DNA from: Parasponia andersonii
Taxonomy: Eukaryota > Streptophyta > Magnoliopsida > Rosales > Cannabaceae
Reading direction: 5' to 3'
Assembly (NCBI GenBank): GCA_002914805.1
Contig: JXTB01000544.1
Coordinates: 84,014-148,013, forward strand
Length of the DNA: 64,000 nt
Under the pieces are notes generated by a model that saw only the letters and a program-made list of their open reading frames with translations, was not told where the DNA came from and made no database searches. A program made the translations under genes and the position numbers. This document shows, one piece after another, positions 1 through 13,240 of the stretch. How positions within the stretch are numbered: position 1 is the stretch's first letter; each line of letters begins with the position of its first letter.

Positions 1-1852
1 TAAGGAATGAGCATATTTTTATGAAACTAGTATTAATGACTTCTAGATGCCTAATATGCAATTAGAACATGTTTATTATTGGCTCTCTTAATTATACGAG
101 GAGTTGGATATCACACTAGGTATTAAAATAAGAGTTATGGTATGGTAGTATTGTTGAGAAGAAAAAGAATTTTGAAAATTCATGTTTAATAAATTAGTAT
201 GGATCAAAACACATCAATCCAATTTCCAACTAATAAAACCAAGACAAAAGATCAATGCCTAAAAATACTACCCAAAGTGTTTTAGAGGTATTAGTGTCAT
301 GATTTTCAAATATGGGGCAAAACTGTAAAACTTCACTGAGTATGGACTTTTTTGCAAAACTCTCAATTCTGGATTCACCAAGCAATCTTGTAGAACTCAA
401 GGCAGTTAGCTATGGTGGGTAGCACAAGCTGGTGGTAGCGCTGAAATGGATCGAGAATTATTACTTTCTTCTTATTCTTCTTTTATTTTATTTTTAATTA
501 TTTTTTTCGGGACATGAGTTACTGCTGCTGCTAAGGTATTGTGCAACAAAATTTTGTTTTTTTCAAACAAATGCAAAGGAAAAAATTTTATGGATTTTTT
601 TAGAGCGAAAAGAAAATTTAAAGGATAGGCAAGAGAAAACTAAACTAGTCTCAGATACAATTGATATAGAATAAATTGAGAGAAGAAATAGAGTATGTCT
701 AATAGCAAAGGGTGATACAATTAAAGACATAAATAGAGGAATAAGTAGAAAAGCAATAGAACTGATAAGAATTCAATAGCGAGAAGGAGAAAATACTAAT
801 GATTCAAAATTCATTCATTTATAAACTGAAAAGCTAAATCTATTTATAAATAAGCAATTGGATTCAACTAGCCAAATAAAAATAGGAAACTAACAAAAAT
901 GAAACTTAAAATTAAAATAAACCTAATAATTTAAATCAAATCTAATTAATAATAGTAATAATATTTTCCTAAAATGATCTGTTCACATTCTTCATCAACA
1001 TAACTTGGATCGTATCTATCACAACTAGAGCAAGATACACAACAATTTATAAGAATTTATGCAACAAAAACATAATCCTAAAATCCAATTTAATCTATAG
1101 AAAGCTAAAACCTAGAAAAATGCAATTGAATCTAAATATATTTGTAAACAGCAATCAAATAACGAAATTGTATGTACTATTAACTTAAAATGCAAGTGAA
1201 TCAAGCCAGAATCAAAGTTGAGCTATACATTTGAATAACTGCAGCTCGTCGATAGACCTAGATCTTCATCAATGGACTTTCAATCTATGGCGGCGAACCT
1301 TCGATCTTCAGCAGCGGAACATGGATGGAAAAGATGAATGAAGGTGGTAGTTTACCTATTTGAAGTCGATAAATGATGAAAAGTTGTGCTTCAAGCTTTG
1401 AGGGTCATCGTATATTTATATATGGCTTCCAAGAAAATTTGCAAGAGAATTTTGCTAGAGAGGGAAAATGGGTGAATGAAGCGATAATGGTAATTTGTGT
1501 GAAATTTTGAGGGTTCTGATAAGGGAATTTTTGGGTATACAATTCTAATATGGGTGTGCTCAGGCCAACTACTTATAAGGTTAGCCATTTACCTATAAGT
1601 TTCCAATATTGGGTCGTTTACTAATTTTTGGGCCTAAAAATGGATGTAGCACATGTTTTATATATTAGTTAATCATAATGTATTACTATATCAATTTTAG
1701 TTTATTAATGTATCAATTTCATATCGTAATATCAATTATCGTATGTTAGTATATCAATACATAAGTATTTTTCATAAACTAATATATTGAAATAAATAGT
1801 CAAAAATTGATTTCTTTTAGCTTTTTGGTTTACTCTATCATTTTGTAACTTC
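1..1852. other. AT-rich intergenic stretch, no gene seen
   Basis: No reading frame here looks like a protein domain. The longest open frame (about 1391-1588 on the minus strand) is short and low in complexity. There are runs of A and T and no clear terminal repeats. It could hold decayed transposon sequence that I cannot name. Confidence 0.6.
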
Positions 1853-2105
1853 TTCTTCTTTTTTTTTTGGATAAATAAGGCCATTTATTAACAATTTCTT
1901 TAACTTGAACCTAACAAAAGTCGGCCATTTGGCTAAGAAGCCCCATGAATAAAATACATCTCAAGAATCGCCCATATAGGCTTTTAACTAACAAGAGAAA
2001 ATATGAGGGGAACAATGGCTATATTTAACAAGAGACAACGTTAGAGGGAAAAGAAAGGGCAAATAGGTCAAGTAGCAGTTTGTAGGGAGCAAATTGTACT
2101 TTTAG
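1853..2105 (-). mobile_element. Probable 3' tail of a LINE retroelement
   Basis: Read on the minus strand, this block ends in a phrase about a gene product frame running into repeated 'aataaatggcc' wording and then a poly(A) run (the T run at about 1857-1869 on the plus strand). That arrangement, a short AT-rich 3' UTR followed directly by poly(A), is typical of plant L1-type LINE tails. No reverse transcriptase frame is preserved next to it. The call is an inference from general layout and is weak. Confidence 0.3.
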
Positions 2106-2392
2106 CAATTTCTTTTCGGTTTTTATTGCAAAGTCATAAATTTGTCCTCATTTTTCTCTAATTAGTTGAGATTTCTACCAAGTGAAGGATGTTTTTGATA
2201 TGAAACTAGTATATGACAGATTTTTTTTTTGGGGATAAAAAATTATATGATAGATTTGAATTTCAAAAGTTCTATTTAAAAAGCCAAAATGAAAACGAAT
2301 GTGCTATATATGTGTTTAAGAAAAATATTTATGTTTAATAAAAAAAATTGCAAGTATAAAAAGTCCATCCACCAAAATTGCCACACAGCTTA

Positions 2393-2752
2393 ATAGAGAA
2401 AAGGACATAGATAGGACTGACTTGGGCCAAAATAATCTTTTACGAATTTTTCCGAAAAAGATATTTTTGAGAGTGGTAATGACATCTTGACCTATGGTTC
2501 ATAACTTTTTAACCATCAAAAAATCATAAATAATTGAGTTTTTTTTTTTATAGTCAATAAGCTTTTAACTTATGATCAAGAAGTCTTTGATACTTATAAA
2601 AATATCATTTTTAGAAAAATAGATAAAAGAATCTATTTTGGACCAAGTTAGTCCTATCCATATAATTTTCTCGACATTTTTAGAAAAATACAAAAAAGAA
2701 TCCATTTTGGACCAAATTAGTCCTATCCATATAATTTTCTCAGCCTGATATT
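2393..2752. repeat. Small foldback element with a duplicated arm
   Basis: The words around 2400-2445 (ATAGGACTGACTTGGGCCAA) recur in reverse complement at about 2620-2665 (TTGGACCAAGTTAGTCCTAT). This gives an imperfect hairpin of about 280 bp. The right arm is then repeated directly at about 2679-2745 with only a few changes. The structure suggests a small foldback transposon whose right end duplicated in tandem. No coding sequence is inside. Confidence 0.55.
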
Positions 2753-4779
2753 CTTGGAAAAATATACCGAGACATGAGAATTACACCATCACTAGAAAGT
2801 ACCAAAGACTTCCCATATGTTTTTGCAAAATATCAATTTCTACACATGTTTTAGAAATGCAAAAAATATTCCATCGACTTAATTGGGTCAAATTTATCAC
2901 TTGGGTTAGATTTGATAAAAATTATGTTGTAACATGATCCTAATACCCTTAGTCAAAACTAACCCTTAGTCAAAATTAATCAAATAGTCTAGTTATTTTC
3001 TTAAACCTACAACCAAATAACCAATTTCTTTCAAAAAAATAAAATGGATAACTATTATGTGGAGTTTGAATATTAGAATTAGTATTCTTAGTTCAATGCT
3101 AAATAAGTTCTACTAAATCCAAAATAGAAACATTTACTTTTGCGATGATGATGATGATGATGATGATGCTTAGACTTGTATTAAATCATGATTTTTTTAA
3201 AAATAAATAAATTTATCAATTTATAGTGGTAAATACAAACTGTGAGATTAGTTTATTAGTTGGAATTCCAAAACTTTTTAAAAATGAAGCTATTTTACAA
3301 ATTGAAAACGTTTTTGGATAGTTTTACAATAAAACTAGTAATTTTCATATTAAGTGAAATTCTCATTCTATTATTGGTCCAGGGTTTATGTCGTGGTACA
3401 ATGACATGAGAATACCATGGCTTTTAAATTCTTAGTAAAAAATATCCTCACATTTGAATTCCTGCAAATATATACATTGAATATTTGTAATTTATGCAGA
3501 TTAATACCCTAACATTTATAATGCATGTAAATTAATATACTGATTTTTGAATTTTACAAATTAATGTTCTAATATTTACAATTTTTGAAAATTAATACCT
3601 TATCTTTTATCTTTTTGTAAATTTGAACTATGAGTAATTTAAAAGATGCAAATACCCCTCATTAACTTAGTAAAAATTTTAAACACTAATATATTTTTAA
3701 AAAGTGGTTTATAATTGTTTTAGGTTAATTGCAAAAAAAAAAATACAAATTAGGTAGTTTGTGTTGATTATTTTATGTTCTTTTCACTAAATTTTAAGTG
3801 TTTGTCAAGAGAAATGGTATATTTTCAATTTGGATTCTATGCTTAACAATAAATTTTATGGTTAATTTGTACAAACATTAGAAATTTATAGAAAATTTTT
3901 AAATATAGAGGTATAATTTACATAACTGAAAAAGAAATTTTAAATGTAAAAGTACAATTAACTAATTTTGCTTCTCATTCCAATCTTTTATTTTTCTTTT
4001 TTAAATTGAAATTTAAACAAACTAATTATAACATATTTTTTCAAAAATTTCATTAGTTTTGAATACAATTTTATTAATTTAATAAGGAATATTACTATCC
4101 TTTTAGTACTAAGATCAGTCAATTGGAAATCAGAGCTAAAAATTTATAGAAATATTAAATTTTAGCAATGTTTAGTGCATCATATTGCAAAATAATGTAT
4201 TAAGTTATATTGTATTGTATTATTTTTATATAATACTTTGTTTATTATGCATTGTATTATGAAGTTGTAATAAAATAGACCATATTTGGTGAGCAATTGT
4301 ATTTTACTGTATAAATCATCAAATTTTTGAAAAACTTAAATTCAAGTGACTTTCTCACTCCAATCTCTCTCCTCATTTACTCTTGTGACTTTTTATTACC
4401 CTACTACTTTCTTGAACTTTTATCTCATTATTCTTGACCTTTTATTACCTTACCACTTTCTTGAACTTTTGTCTCCTCATTCTCTTTATCCTAATCCTAT
4501 CTCCCGTCTTATTTTATCCTCATTTTTTATTTCCTTTCTTTCACATATGTAGACACTCTTGTCGTAAAAGAAAATCCAAGTTTTATACTAATCAAAATAG
4601 CTACATTCGGAATCGACCACCACCTCTAACTAAGAGGGGATATCTTCTGACCAAACTAGATAGTAAGAATGAGCAGCAACCCATATTACAATGTCATGAG
4701 CAAATAAGTTATAAGAAAGGTACGTGAGAAATACACATTTTAATACCAAAATACAAATATTTGATATCAATAATACTCT
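2753..4779. other. AT-rich intergenic stretch with a GAT microsatellite
   Basis: Apart from a (GAT)n microsatellite at about 3144-3168, I see nothing organised. Short plus-strand frames at 4346-4727 are low-complexity (Leu/Phe/Ser-rich) and do not look like a protein family. Confidence 0.6.
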
Positions 4780-4789
4780 AACCTCTATC

Positions 4790-5245
4790 TCAATTCATGT
4801 TTTCTTTGAGCTGATTTACCAACATCATACTATTTGATCCCACTTCAGCATGCCAAACTTTAGCACTAATGGTAGTAGAAATGCCAATTCAAATATTTAG
4901 CATTTCACCTACTTCCACAATGTTGAGACCAACACCCCCATAAATAATAACTATTGTAACCTCTTTATTCATGTTCTGAACAATGACCCTTAGACCTATA
5001 TTTCCTTCATTACCCATAGTAGCATTACAATTCAACTTGAATTGTTCCACCTTAGGAGGTCACCATCTAACATCATCATTACTACACTGTTCTTTGGTTT
5101 TTTTTACTCAACTCATCCCTTGTATAGAATTCCATATCTTTACCAAAGAAGCATTCGAATTTTTCCTTTTACTGTCATGAATCATTATATTTCTTTTAAA
5201 CCATAGAAGTCACATCTGGACAAAGTGAAACACAAGTTTTCATCC
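4790..5245 (-). pseudogene. Degenerate LINE fragment: linker plus RNase H-like domain
   Basis: On the minus strand from about 5210 downward a frame reads LLWFKRNIMIHDSKRK, the 'W..RN..IH' signature that precedes the RNase H-like domain in plant non-LTR retroelements. After a stop it continues with a PPKVEQFKLNCNATMG-like stretch, which matches the 'WxPPxxGxxKxNxDA' start of the RVT_3 RNase H domain. A later part reads GISTTISAKVWHAEVGSNS, resembling the domain's middle. Several stops and frame shifts interrupt it, so it is not functional. The rest of the element is not recognisable nearby. Identification rests on motif spacing, not on an alignment. Confidence 0.5.
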
Positions 5246-5559
5246 TGAAATGGCCAATTTCTATACATAACAAAGTCTATAAAAGAAAATCGAACGAAAT
5301 AAATTAATCAATACCCCAAATTTAGAGCAAATAGATCAAATTTTTAACAATTACTTACCAAGTTCTAAGGAAACGTTTGATTTCATTTTTCTATCTTATT
5401 AGAAGAAAGAAACATAGGACAATAGTACTTGTGGGGCATTTATCATTTCTCCTGATTAGAATAACGTGAACTGAAGAACTTCTTTATATTTCTATAAGTT
5501 GCTAGCTCTTTTGGACACCAAGACTTTTTTATACTCTGTATTTAGATAGTATAAAATCA

Positions 5560-7135
5560 CTTGAGTTATAAATGAAGCAAGCATAGCTAATTCCTAAGTA
5601 AGTTTTCGATGAAGAGGATATTTGTTGATAAATCAAGTATCGTTTAAACTCAAATAGTTGTATGTTTTCAAGAATTTTTGTTAGTTTGATGTATTTTTGT
5701 AGTTTTCACGAATAAATGAGAATCACAATGAATTTTGTGCTAAAAAATATTGTTTCAAACTATTTGGGTTCAAGCCGAGACATGTCGAGATGAACCGGAG
5801 CAAAGCGAAACAAAATGAAGCAAAAAAACCAAAAAAAGGCACCAGGCAGTAACAAGGGTGCAACCGTACCTTTTGGCAGCATAAGCGGCACATCCATGCC
5901 ACTGTGCCTCTGCTACCTAGTGGTGCCCCTGTGCTCCTGACGCATCGTGAATGTATTTTTGAGCCTTTTAATGATCTTGTACGGCATGAATTGTCCCTTT
6001 CTCATGATCCAATAATAGTGACTCATCCATCCTTAAGTATACTTGAATTTAACCTAGAATAAAGCTTAAAATAAAGATGGAAACACAAATTTTAGGTGTG
6101 CAGAATTGGAGAGAAAAATACAAGAGAGGCAACTAAATTTTTAAAGAAAGAAAGCTTGGAGTTAGAGATTTTTAAAGAAGATTTAATAGAATTTATTAAA
6201 GATTTGAAGATTTAAAGCTCATCTCCACAAGGGTTTTTCTTTTCCTTTCTCTCATCCTAAACTCTTAAAAATTTGTATTGAGCTTATTATATGAACATGC
6301 TTGAACTTATAAATTTCTTATTGAGATTCGTATTAGACTCTACTATGTTTGTTTATATTCGAAAGCTTGGATTTGATATACCTTTTTAATACTTTGTTTT
6401 GATTAATTTTTTAATTGTTGGTCTATTTTCCATTTTCACTTCATTTATGCTTCTCTTTGCTCAATGCTTCTATTTTACTTGGGTAATGAATAATTAATTT
6501 TAGGATGTGATTTTGATGCTTGGGAGAGATTAAATTCATAATTCGGAATTGAGAGACATAGTTTAGCTAGTTGTACTGGAAGAAAATCAATACTTAAATA
6601 ATCACTTTGATAGTTATCGGTAGGTGATCGATACCTCAACTTCCATTTGAAAGCTTATACTTAATGGACACTTAATTAATCGAGTTAGATAATGATATTA
6701 ACTTAGGTTAGTTAGTTGTATTATCTCATTTGACTCTCAAGATAGGTAATGAGGCTAGATTAAGTCTCTCGATTAGTAAGTTGAGTGGAATTATGCTGAT
6801 AATTAGTGAATTTGACGAACTTATGAGTGATTAGGTGTAATCAATTCCTAGTACATCCGTGCATAATTTTATCCATATTTTATTTACACTTTATTCTTTT
6901 ATTTTTGTTTTTATTTTTTTATTTTCATATTGATTTAGTTTTTATTCTTAAACAAAGTCAGATTGCGATAATTCCGGTATTTAGCGATGGTTTAATACAT
7001 AATCTCTATAGATCGACCCTTGTTGCTACTATACTAATTAGTTCTTAGTTTATATTAATATTAGAACAGACTAGGTTAGTTTATAGAAAGAGAACTTATA
7101 AATAATAAATCTGATTTTGGGCGTTTACTCGGCAA
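5560..7135. mobile_element. Probable LTR-retrotransposon-derived block (LARD-like)
   Basis: This non-coding block is less AT-biased around 5760-5960 (GC-rich run with repeated 'GTGCC' words). It contains phrases typical of the untranslated leader or LTR of plant Ty3/gypsy elements, such as the passage near 7010-7030 (GATCGACCCTTGTTGCTACT) followed by a short stretch ending in GGGCGTTTACTCGGCAAC. No gag or pol frame is visible, so it would be a non-autonomous remnant. I could not define paired LTRs or a target duplication. The assignment is an inference. Confidence 0.35.
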
Positions 7136-9028
7136 CATTAAGCATTTCAATTATCAGTTTTCACCACAGGAACATTTTCATATGTATCAAAAATCCTTCA
7201 TTAAGATCTCCTACAAAATTCTTTTACTGAATGATCTACGAGAAAATCATAAAAATCCAAATGAACATGCTTTGCAATCATAGTAAAATTGGAAACTACC
7301 GCTCCAAGTAACATGTCTCATCATATATCCTACTATCTTACAATCATAATTTCTAGAATTAACAAACTTGGAAAAATGAATTCAAGTGTCATAATCAGTT
7401 CTGTAGAAAAATTAAATGCACTCAAAAAATCCTTCTTAACCACCAAACGTATGCAAAACCTATCTATTTGATACAAGTACAATGGCTTATCATTTTCATT
7501 TTGAGAAAATATGATATGACTGATCATGTTAAGTGGACAAGTTTATTACTTACAGGTACAAATGAATAATGATTAAATTGCATAGCTTTTTAAGTTTTCT
7601 TAGTAAATATTCATACAATTTGAGATTAAAACCCAAAAAAAAAATCATAAATTTTCATATCTAACTAATCTGAACGACACTAAATTATTACAGTAAAACC
7701 TAAAAACCAGATGTTAAATCTAGCCTAAAAGGTATTGGTCTTGAAGGCCAGCAAATATTAATGAAAAAGACAGAGAATTCAAAAAGAGAGAATGAATACT
7801 AAGTTTCCTTTTGGGGGTAGTAATTTGGAAAATATTAATTAGAGATGTTTATCAAGGACTTTCATCAGACATATGGTAGCTATTACAAAATAGAACAATT
7901 CAATCTAACTACATGATCAGACCATATACAATCTAAAGAAAAATTCCCAAAATAGAGTTCCAAGTTTGCAAAATACGCCAAAGTTACAAAATATTTTTAA
8001 TATAAATGTGTAAGCAAGAAAACCTCACCAATTTCAATTATATTAATACCTATTCAGATCACGACAAGAACATGTTAGCTATGATGCGAGGGTTAGATAA
8101 CAAAATCAAAAATGAGAAAAGTTCAAAAGTACTTCTACCAGATTTTTAAAAATCCAAGTATGACAGAAACTTATCACATTACCATAAAAGAAGATTTTCA
8201 TGGGAAAATCATGCTATCGATGGAAGTCACCTCGGCATGTAAAAGAAGATCTATTAATCAAAAAAGATAATCTGTTGTCGAAAGGGTTGGGTGAGTATCG
8301 AATATCACAGAGATGAGGCCAAAATATTACAATATAGTCTAATAAATTTTGTTTTGTTTTTTTTTTTTTTTTTTGGTATTCTGTAGCACGTTTTGTATTA
8401 TATAAAAACTGAATATTGTAATGTATTATATAATACATATTTCTGCTAAACACAGTATTATATTAAGCTAATACAATACAAGAGCTTAATATAGGGTCCC
8501 AAATATGCCCATAAGGTATTAATATGTAAGAATTAAAAAATGAGGGTTTAATTTATAGGAGTTCCAAAGTCTAAGTTATTTTTTTAATATAAAAATAGTT
8601 AAAAATCAAGATAATTTTATCTCATTATCCATTTGAATGCTTAACATTTAAATTATTTGATTGTAAATTTAAATGAATAATCTAATGGATAAGGACACTT
8701 TGGTAAATTTTAATTGAAATTTATCACAACTCACAAAGGATAACTTTAATTGATTTTTTTTTTCAGTTACATTGATAAAGGAAAATTAGAATCAAAGAAA
8801 AAAATCTAAAATTAATGATGTAATAATAATAACACATGATATAAATATAAAACAAGTTCAATACTTAGAGACTTGAACCAACCAATTAACGTGTCTTTAG
8901 GCTTTGGAGTCTTTGATATAGCTTATAAGAAGCATTTTGTCTGAGCTACCATTGACGATCGTCTTTCTTATCTATATAAAAAATCATCCATTAACTCTCT
9001 CTCATTTCAGGTTGGCTCCGCTTTTACT

Positions 9029-9067
<39 letters not shown>

Positions 9068-9224
9068 TATTTGATTCTATGGTTGCCAATTACTCTATTA
9101 ATTGGTACTTGGTTTAACTTCATTTTATTGTTCAATTATAATATATTGTTGATTTGATTATAAAATAGCCGTTCATTTCATGAAATTTCTTCCCAATAAG
9201 TAACTAATTATACTTCTTAGGAAT
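7136..9224. other. Intergenic stretch with a possible second RNase H-like scrap
   Basis: A minus-strand frame at about 7527-7333 contains words loosely like the centre of a retroelement RNase H domain, but it is too decayed to assert. A poly(T) run lies near 8350-8375 and a (TA)n microsatellite at about 9041-9066. Nothing else is organised. Confidence 0.4.
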
Positions 9225-10120
9225 ATGCAAGCAGTTACACATACCCGGAAGAATCTCTACCCAGGTACCTCACACGGATACTGTTTTTGATTTTTTTTTT
9301 GTTTAGCATTTCTTATTTTAAATCCAATTAGGTCTCCATTTTCTATTATGTATTTGGACTTTTATTCTATTTTCCCTTTGTAGGAAAAGGAAACAGAAAC
9401 AAGAAAATTACGAAGCTTACTCGTTTATGTATTTATATTATTAATTAGTTACACATGATTCTTTAAAAAAGAATCATTGTTTCATAGCCTTCTCTATTCG
9501 TTGTTTTTTATTCTCCTCTATTTATGGAGTAATAAATGTAGCTTAAAACTATATCAATTACTCGACTCTTTCACATTGCATCTCATATTCAAAATTCAGG
9601 TGGTAGTCCTCCTACTACTAATACTATGGAACCTGAAGTTATTCAAGCTCGTGCATTCATGCAAGAGAAGATGTAAGGCTCATTCTTTGGCCTTTATTTT
9701 TGGTGTTACCATTAATCATTTAACATATGTTGTTCCACTTTAATTATTTACGACTTGGATTTTTGACTAATGTAATTGTTTATATTGATGAGCTCAAATG
9801 AGTTCATAACCTTTTTTTAAATCTCTTCCAGTCATGAAATCTTAATCAGGCGACGTCAAAATTATTAAATGTGGCAGTCGGTGTGTGCATTTGACTATTT
9901 AGCAACAAATATCCTTAATTCCAAATCCCATTCTACTCTTTAATATTTCTCTTCGGCTTTGGTGCCATTAATTTTAACTTCTTTTCAATTCTTGATTTGC
10001 AAATTATTTTAGGAGGACTATTTGAACCTGAACACCCTCAAGAGCCGCTTATATAATTTACTCAGGTGTCCCACTTTGAACAATCAAAAGCAAGAGTCAC
10101 CTCAAGCCAAGAGTACTTAA
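9225..10120 (+). pseudogene. Truncated HAC1-type histone acetyltransferase copy (first three exons only)
   Basis: Three blocks match the first three coding exons of the intact HAC gene 4.6 kb downstream, in the same order and strand. A block at about 9225-9275 resembles the start of exon 1. About 9578-9672 matches the end of exon 1, reading GGSPPTTNTMEPEVIQARAF against [20 protein letters not shown], and ends at the same AT|GTAAG donor. About 9832-9860 matches the start of exon 2 after a CAG acceptor but hits a stop. About 10013-10120 matches exon 3, reading EDYLNLNTLKSRLYNLLR, then stops. Exon 1 is split by about 300 bp of foreign sequence. Exons 4-16 are missing, so no TAZ, PHD, HAT or ZZ domain remains. 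Because introns and splice sites are kept, this is a DNA-level duplication, not a retrocopy. Confidence 0.85.
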
Positions 10121-13100
10121 AAAGACAAGACTTACTCATAAGTACACTATTTTGTTTTTATTATTATTATGATTGAGTTAGTATTATATTTTAATAGAGA
10201 CTAGAGAGAGTCAATCTCAGATTCTCTCTTTCTATAGCTATAGACATTTCATCTGTCACTATTTATTGTTTTAGACCAGACCTTGAGCTTGTTATCTTAT
10301 TATACTATATAATAATCCATATGGAACAATTATCTCTTGTATAGTATTGTTAGTTCATCAGTATGGGGATTTGACTAAGGAGGAAAAACAGAAGTGTAAT
10401 TTGATTCTTCTTTTTGTGGATATGATTAGGACTTGAGAACCTAATTATTTGTTTTCTCTAAGTAGATAACAAACTTATGATATTAGTCATCAATCGCCCA
10501 GATCTCTCTTGCATTAGACTTAGACGAGTCTAGACTTGAGATAGAGATAGGTGGTCAGTGCCCATATCCAAGAAAATTACGAAATCTTTTATTTGATACT
10601 TATGCTCCCGAACTCTATTGAGACTTAAGCAGAAAGAATAAGACAGTCAACTTTGAGCACCCAAAAATAAAAAAACCCCTTTTTTTTATCTCCTACTTTT
10701 GCGAATGAAAAAAAATGAAAGGATCATGTTTCAGTCGTTTGGGGCACAAAAATTTAAAGACTCCCTTCCTATTACCCACCATTTTCTTGCAACATTGGAA
10801 GATCAACAATGATTTCTAGAAATTTCAATAATTTCTTCAAATGCTGAGCTTGTCGAACTTTGCCATTTTTTTTGCATTCAAGGTAATGACTATCCTTCTT
10901 TTTAGACTTTCTTGGAAGGGTTAGTTTCACATGATAAAAATGGCTTTAAAACTGATTATCTTGGATTTATTTGGTAAATAGTCAATTTTGCACTCAAATT
11001 TTGTTCACTTGTCAATATTCTCAAAGATTAACATTAATGATTCTTCAACAATTATAAGTATAATAGTAGTATTCTTGTGTTAAATATGCATTCATTTGCA
11101 ATGGCCCATCACCATCTTTATCTCTTTGCCTTATGAAAAAAAAGCACACGAGCAGGGAAAAATAAGTAATGAGGCTGGGAACCAGAAAAATAAAATAAAA
11201 AAAAAATCAAATTTTAAGAAGTAGCTAATAAAAGTATTTATGATAATAGATCTAAGTTTTAGGGGAATTTTAAAAGATAATATTTTTTATAACTTACACT
11301 TCTAGCCTTCAAGACACTTTTATCTATTTTAGCAAATCATTCACTCGACACCAATGCATATAGAATTATTAATAATTGGCACTGCCATAGAGTACTTCTT
11401 TGCCATCATTTAGAAGCTTTGAAGCCATTGTTAGCAAATTGTAACTTAGAGGATTGTTACCAATAAAGATAAAAAAAAATAAACTTTTCTAACAGTCAAA
11501 ATATATAGGTCAAATTTCACTTTTGAATATCGAATGACATTAATATTGTTCAAAATTATAAAATCTTATAAAGTACAATAAACATATGCAAATAATCAAT
11601 AACAACATATTTTTTTTGTACAATTTCTCCAAAATTATTATGACTTTCTAAATATGATGATAGTTGTCATCAAATATTCTCCATTTCTTATTTCAAAATT
11701 GGACATACATACTAGCAGATTCACAAGTAATAACAATGCTATCTTTATCTCCTCTAAATGTACTCTTTGACAACTAATTTAAAAATGTATTTGCAATAGT
11801 AATGTCAAAATAGGTAGCACAAGCATAACATAGTATTGATTTGAGCTAAAACTACGCTCTTATACTCAACGTGACCATAAATTAGGCTAATACTACACAA
11901 CATCGTGCTCAATATGACACGATATGATTAATAATTGTAACTGTGTTGTCATAATACAAATAACTAATTGTTTATGGGCTAGCATAATAAATTAATTAGT
12001 TTACAAAAATAAGTTAAAATCATATTTTAATTAATTTTTAAGATAATTTTAATTTCATTCTCTAACTCTATATGTAATATTCAAATTAGAAGTTCATATT
12101 CACAAACATTTCAATCTAGACTTGGTTAAAAGTTTATTTCATTTTTGTAAATATGTTTTTACTATATATACTAAATGGTGATTTCACAACCATTACAAAT
12201 AAATTTGGATTAAACTATTAAACTTCTAAATTTGATTAAAGAAATCTACAAAATAGAAAAAAGAGCACGATTAGACACAAATGAACATGATAACATAAAC
12301 AAGTACGAACTCGAAAATAGGCACAAGTACATAAGAACATGCCATAATATAATATACATACACAATTAAGCATAAAAATAATTAAGTACAAGAATGACAA
12401 AAGTAAGAACATGACAATACTACTAATTGCGCTTGGAATAAGTACGATAGAACACAATTAAGATCTAAGATCTCGATTGAGAAGTTATAATTCAATTACA
12501 ACTATTGTATATATTAGTATAAATTTACAATTTATAAAAAAAGAAAGGCAATCCAAAGATAAATGTAAGAGACATTGAATAAGCATATAATTAACCTTCA
12601 TGGATGTTATTACATCAAATTTACAAAAATTTTATGCCACCATAAATCATTTGCTCATATTCATTAGTGTTGAAAAATTGTTAAAAAAACTATCTAGTAT
12701 CTATTTTTCTCCTTATGTTTTTGTATAGAATTGTAGGTACTACTATAATTTGGTTGGATAAGAGGAGGAAGCGAAGAGGCTAAGGAGCAGTAGGGAATGG
12801 GGATCATGGTGTGGCCTCCTAAGCCTTTCCTCCCATCTCTCTCTCTCCATTTATTCTTTATCTTCCTTTTCTTTATTATTATTAATTTATTACTATTCTA
12901 AAAAAGAATCCTTAAATAAATTACAAATAAATATTTTTAAAAATATTGGAAAAATGAAGTACAATGTAGTATTTTTTTTTTCTTTTAGAAGAATAGGAAT
13001 TAAATTGGGCATATAATAATATAAAGTTTGCAAAATCATGAATTTTAATTCATAACTCAAAAGCATTATTATTATTATTATTATTATACATAAAAACAAA

Positions 13101-13240
13101 ACTTAACTCAAAAGAACTTAAAACAAAAAATTACCCAAAGTCCCAAACTATGAGGACTGAGTAAGTAATATTATTGAATGAATTAAATGAAAAAATAATA
13201 ATTAAAAGGTAATAAAAAAAGAAAATAATATAATAATTCC
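10121..13240. other. AT-rich spacer between the HAC fragment and the HAC gene
   Basis: I see no further match to HAC exons 4-16 and no other gene. There is an (ATT)n run near 13065-13086. Minus-strand frames at 12236-12457 and 12893-13099 are low-complexity and hydrophobic by base composition only. Confidence 0.6.

Noticed and set aside
3144-3170. Short regular array considered as a CRISPR-like repeat
   Set aside because: It is a simple GAT microsatellite with no spacers, and the genome is a plant's.
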